64,000 bases of DNA, taken from positions 42,056,106 to 42,120,105 of the forward strand of contig CM071573.1 in the NCBI GenBank assembly GCA_036426205.1. The letters are read 5' to 3'. The stretch comes from Ascaphus truei. Its lineage: Eukaryota; Chordata; Amphibia; Anura; Ascaphidae. The notes beneath the pieces are model-generated. The model had not been told where the DNA came from. It made no database searches and saw only the letters and a list, made by a program, of their open reading frames with translations. The position numbers and the translations under genes are program-made. Below, piece by piece: positions 60,401 through 64,000 of the stretch (positions are counted from its first letter, which is position 1; each line of letters begins with the position of its first letter).

Positions 60401-63400
60401 AGCGTTTACGAGACGCCTGTCAACATCCATGTGAAAAAACAGTCAGAAGCAGTAAGTGAGGTGAGTACTTACATTTTTCTCCATTAAATAGTGTACAGTA
60501 TTTGGACCATACAGGTACAGTACAAATATAAAAAACGGTTCCAATCTCCTTTGCAATGGAACCCCTTTTAGTGTTAGAAGTACTATTATCACTGCAAAAG
60601 TACTGTGCTAATAAAATAAAAATAAAAAACACTGCATTAGGATGTTTAGAAAACAGGAATAAGACTTGTGGGCAATTCACCGTCTCAGCTTAAATAGCAT
60701 AACCAAAAATGAATGTGTGGAAGTAACAGTGGAAAATCAAAGTACTGTATTTGGGGATCTCTGGGTAACTTTGGATGCTATCCAGTGATTTCTAGTGGAT
60801 TTTTAATTGAATTTCTAAATATCAGGTTGAACTTGAAAGACATACTGTATGTCTTTTTTTCAACCTCATCTACTATGGAACTGAAAAAGTTTCAATACCT
60901 GTTTTTTTGTGATGACTATCAATTCACCAGTTTATCGCTGCCACAAAAGGCTGAACACCTGCCTGGTTTGAAATGGAAAATAATTTGCTCATTTGTTTTT
61001 TCCTGGGTCGGTATATAACTCTTTGCATGTCATGATATTAACTCTAATTCTGCTAAAGATCCTACTCACTCATTTAAAAAGAATCTAAATTTCTCTCGTA
61101 CTAAATTCTATATAAGGTCATGGGTTCAATTCCTGACACACTACTTTTTACCTCCAGTGTACTTAGCATATTTATGCAATGGAAACGTTTAGTAAGACAA
61201 TGAATTGCAAACATGTATTTAACATTAAAATGAGAGCTAGACACTTTTAGGGACTGCTGAATATACATATGTAAGTGGTTGGCTTTCTATATTTCTGAAA
61301 CATGAATTAATAACAACGACCTGCATACAATGTCAGTATTTAGTACTATTAGTATTTTGACTGCCGTTATAATTACAGCCATACACCTGACTTCAAGGCC
61401 AGACACAATTTAATAAGACTTTGTGTTGAAACAATGCAGCCAGTCCCCCCTCTGGCTGGGTGAAGCCTTGTTCTGGAATGTGCCTGGGTATTACTTCACA
61501 CTCTATTTCTGTTTCATGGTTGTGATTTGAGAGCTTGTTATGTGGAGGCTTAGTGACCATGTGTGTCTAATAATGCTTCCCTTCCACCAACAGCAGCACC
61601 TGTTCCTTTCAATCACAGGTCAGACTGAAAAGTTGACAAATAAAAATCAGATTACTTAACACAGAAGAGCTCAACTCCAGTCCTCAAGTCCCATCAACAG
61701 GTCAGGTTTTAAGGATACCCCTGCCATAGAACAGATGGCTCAATGATAATGACTGAGCCACTGATTGAGCCACCTGTTCTTATGCAGGTCTAGCTGACCT
61801 GATAGCTTAAAACCTGACCTGTTGGTGGGACTTGAGAACTGGAGTTGAGAACCACTGACTTAATATACTTATTTTGATATGTGTGCCATGTATGTACCCC
61901 TTTGTCAAAACGAATAAAACACAGAACACTTGTCAGCCATGAGTGGTACAGGAAAGAGTTAATGAACGAGTCACGTAATATTCACGTTGTCTCTTTTATT
62001 CACTTCCAATGGGTGGGACAATCAAAAAAATTTAGCAGGAGGGTTTCTCCATATATTTGCAGCTGGGAGATATTGATAAATGGGTTCCCCTTTCTCTTCC
62101 CCGAGTAACGTAGTACTCTTTCATCACCATTACATATTTAACCCTTTCACTGCTAGGGGGGACTGCCATGCAAAAGGGCTATAGGGACATAGTGACCAAT
62201 ATGCAAGTGTATTCTCACCTAAAAAGCAGTGGTCTGAAGATCATTACGTGATCAGTCTTTATAGATGCATACACTTTGGATACTGTAGGTATGCTTGTAG
62301 AGAAGTCATGTAGCATATTCCTTTTGATTAAAGTAGTAGAGGAAGTTTAGCCTTGTAAATATATCAGTACTATTGAGTAAAGATGGGCAGAACCTGGTAC
62401 ATTTGTGTAATTTGTACATTCGCAGCATGAGACGATGTAAAACGTTGCAGTAAATCACCAACTGTGAGTATGTTACTTAGAGTGCCCCAACTTTCACAGA
62501 TATGTAATGGAAATAAAAATGGTGATTGAATATTAACATATAATGTTGAATAGGGCAGAGAATATGAGCAAATGTTGTTAAATGTAGCAATTTGGGCAGA
62601 ATTTTGTGCCTATTCACACACATATAAATGTAGGCGTGCTCAGTTTTTAATCTGTGAATCAACAAATTAAAAATTCGGCAAATTTCTATTAAAATTAGTT
62701 GGCAAAGTGAACTGAGACAGGGCCAAACATTTCTACCCATGAGTATGATCAAGCTTCAGTTGAGAAGCACAGCCATTGGGAATGAGTGGTGGCCAGTAGA
62801 GTTAGGCAATATACCAACATAACAGTAATATCCCCCCCACCCAAAAAAAAGTTGCTATTGAAATGTGTTATTATCACGGAATTGCTATCAACCATGGATT
62901 TTTTTTAAATTATGCTCTGTAAACGACATCGCTTCATCTTCTACAAGGTAGGGAGCGATGCGTTGTAGAGGCCAGCGGCCGGATGTTCATTACGTCCTCT
63001 AGTGTTTCCACGCTTTGTAATTGTTGTCCTGCCATTGGGTTTTTGGCTAATTTTCCAGTTCTGTCGCCACGGAATCCAACACTCCCCATTTTTCATCCGG
63101 GCTTGTGACCGGCATTGGCTGGGTTATCAGCCATGGGAGTCGCTGATGGTTTACAGGCAGCTTGCAGTTTAAAGCTGCAGACCAAGCAATACTTATTTTG
63201 TTAGCTTTTAACCCTTTAACCGGCTCCTCTGGCAGTAATGGAGACCGAAATAAATATTGTGACGTAGTGTTGTCTGATTCTGCTAAGTATTAAGAAAATA
63301 TACATTCCTTTGCAGATTAAATATCGAGAAGAAGGAGAGCGATTCAAGTCTGTTTTTAATTGGGATATGACGTCCCGAGAGCTGGAGCAAGCTTGTAAAG

Positions 63401-63420
63401 TAGAAAAACTGATCAGCCAG
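57353..63420 (+). CDS. NRAP: Nebulin-related anchoring protein, first four coding exons (continues beyond window)
   Basis: Plus-strand spliced gene: 57353-57424, 59248-59342, 60373-60460, 63316-63420. Together they give 120 codons in frame with AG/GT junctions. Residues 1-57 form a complete LIM domain with zinc ligands C6, C9, H27, C30, C33, C36, C54 and H57. The sequence then follows [21 protein letters not shown], a short linker and FKSVFNWDM. The family is a striated-muscle protein of myofibril assembly sites, intercalated discs and myotendinous junctions; the LIM domain and nebulin-like repeats bind cytoskeletal partners. The repeats are not in this window. The start ATG is in a purine context (caaaATGA) and matches the family N-terminus MNV. 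The divergent CASP7 neighbour supports orthology. Confidence 0.95.
57660..57683. repeat. C homopolymer
   Basis: Run of about 23 C bases in the first NRAP coding intron. G runs of similar kind lie near 59974-59990 and 63926-63941. Confidence 0.9.
59248..59342 (+). CDS. NRAP: NRAP second coding exon (LIM domain core)
   Basis: The acceptor TTCCTAG is followed by [20 protein letters not shown], then [11 protein letters not shown], with donor GGC/GTAAGT. It carries ligands H27, C30, C33, C36 and C54 and ends in phase 2. A pyrimidine-rich stretch precedes the acceptor. Confidence 0.94.
60373..60460 (+). CDS. NRAP: NRAP third coding exon (LIM end and linker), with two in-frame donors
   Basis: The acceptor CACTGCAG is followed by [20 protein letters not shown], then KKQSEAVSE. 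The last zinc ligand, H57, is the first complete codon. The best donor is GAG/GTGAGT at 60461. A second consensus donor, GCA/GTAAGT, starts at 60452; using it would remove exactly 9 nt (Val-Ser-Glu) and keep the frame. The longer form aligns better with the EAIS-type ending known in mammals. Confidence 0.92.
60815..60885 (+). mobile_element. CR1/L2-type LINE 3' tail
   Basis: AGGTTGAACTTGAAAGACAT, TGTCTTTTTTTCAACCTCAT and CTACTATGGAAC are the plus-strand version of the tail seen at 46020. It lies in an NRAP intron. Confidence 0.65.
61662..61857. mobile_element. Palindromic hAT-like MITE with 8-bp duplication, in NRAP intron
   Basis: It begins CAGAAGAGCTCAACTCCAGT and ends AACTGGAGTTGAGAACCACTG less one base; the flanks are ACTTAACA (61654-61661) and ACTTAATA (61858-61865), 7 of 8 equal. 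The halves pair through CAACAGGTCAGGTTTTAAG and its complement. Confidence 0.8.
63169..63215 (+). mobile_element. TTAA-type MITE fragment
   Basis: TTAAAGCTGCAGACCAAGCA matches the left terminus of copy A at 41017 (two differences in 20). The rest of the element is missing or diverged. Confidence 0.5.
63316..63420 (+). CDS. NRAP: NRAP fourth coding exon (linker towards nebulin-like repeats)
   Basis: The acceptor CCTTTGCAG is followed by [20 protein letters not shown], then [15 protein letters not shown], with donor CAG/GTATGC. The exon is 105 nt and phase 0 at both ends. FKSVFNWDM matches the KSVFHWDM segment of mammalian NRAP. Confidence 0.92.
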
Positions 63421-63986
63421 GTATGCTCCTTGTGTTGAAATACCAATTGTTTATGTAAATTAGGAAAAGTTTCCCAACACAATATGTAAAAGATCATTCT
63501 CCTGTGAGTGGGACACCAATCTTTATGGAATTTCACATCATTGGGTTTATACCAGTGCTGAGCAATGTGATATACTCAAGGCATTTGCAGGCATTGAGCC
63601 TTCTAAAGGAATGTGCGTATGTATATATATACGTAGGTATACTGTATATAGAGATTAAAATTGAAGAGGCTTTGCCTTTTGCCTTTTCCCTGGTGCACAG
63701 GCAGCAGGGGCATTGCTGACGCAGGTAGGAGTACCTCCCCATACCCTCCGGAAAGCTGTCTGATACGGTCCCGCTTCTCTTCTCATCCTAAGGACCTGTG
63801 ATTAGCACAGGAGAGGAGCTGGGCAGTATGTAACAGCAGCTACGGGAGCAGGGAGAAGCTACAAACCACTTTTACAACATTCACACTCCCTTAGGAAAGC
63901 GGGGTTCTGGGATGTGCCGTGGTTGGGGGGGGGGGGGGGGTGCAGGTGAAGGAGCTTCCAGGCCTCCATTAGTTTGTACAGTATGT

Positions 63987-64000
63987 GCTTTATTTGCAGA
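63987..64000 (+). other. NRAP: Candidate acceptor of the next NRAP exon at the window edge
   Basis: The window ends in GCTTTATTTGCAG followed by one base. This is a good pyrimidine-rich acceptor about 570 bp after the preceding donor. Only the first exon base (A) would be inside the window, so it cannot be verified by coding content. Confidence 0.35.

Noticed and set aside
1..64000. Bacterial or phage features, CRISPR arrays, operons
   Set aside because: Tandem repeats here lack unique spacers; the DNA is intron-bearing vertebrate genome with polyadenylation signals and SINE/LINE content.

Overview
This is vertebrate genomic DNA with short protein-coding exons in long introns and dense, nested transposon debris. 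Two conserved genes are recognisable: caspase-7 (CASP7) on the minus strand, with five exons between 11131 and 18951, and nebulin-related anchoring protein (NRAP) on the plus strand, with its first four coding exons between 57353 and 63420 and more beyond the window. NRAP and CASP7 are divergent neighbours in other vertebrates (human 10q25), so this is a conserved head-to-head block. The repeat content (a Penelope-like element, L1 pieces, CR1/L2-type tails, many hAT, PIF/Harbinger and TTAA-type MITEs, LTR elements) fits an amphibian, most likely a frog. The species cannot be named from sequence alone.

Layout. 1-11 kb: intergenic DNA downstream of CASP7, with a decayed Penelope-like retroelement (about 2.2-5.2 kb) and a LINE 3' end (about 7.0-7.8 kb). 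11.1-19.0 kb: CASP7. Its introns hold a 19-bp minisatellite, an L1 endonuclease fragment, a 1.8-kb palindrome and a polypurine tract. The exon carrying the CASP7 initiator ATG and prodomain was not found; it should lie upstream, on the minus strand, between 19 and 57 kb. 19-57 kb: the shared 5' interval, which holds a candidate solo LTR with a nested Harbinger-like element, hAT MITEs with 8-bp target duplications, TTAA MITEs, an L1 reverse-transcriptase fragment, a 36-bp satellite in two arrays, an LTR/primer-binding-site unit followed by a decayed coiled-coil ORF, a minus-strand SGNH-hydrolase-like retroelement ORF, and a 2.4-kb 20-bp minisatellite. 57.3-64 kb: the start of NRAP.

CASP7 encodes an executioner cysteine protease. 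All the catalytic core visible here (Ser-His-Gly and Gln-Ala-Cys-Arg-Gly) is intact and every splice junction is in phase. NRAP encodes a muscle anchoring protein; its N-terminal LIM domain is complete with eight zinc ligands and is followed by the linker towards the nebulin-like repeats. The two genes are neighbours by ancestry; nothing here shows that they work together.

The least explained items are (1) the coiled-coil ORF of about 2.3 kb behind an LTR-like unit at 46.3-50.3 kb, (2) a nearly spacerless 1.2-kb palindrome whose exact dyad was hit by a TTAA-specific element, and (3) a 9-bp tandem splice-donor choice in NRAP that would keep the reading frame.
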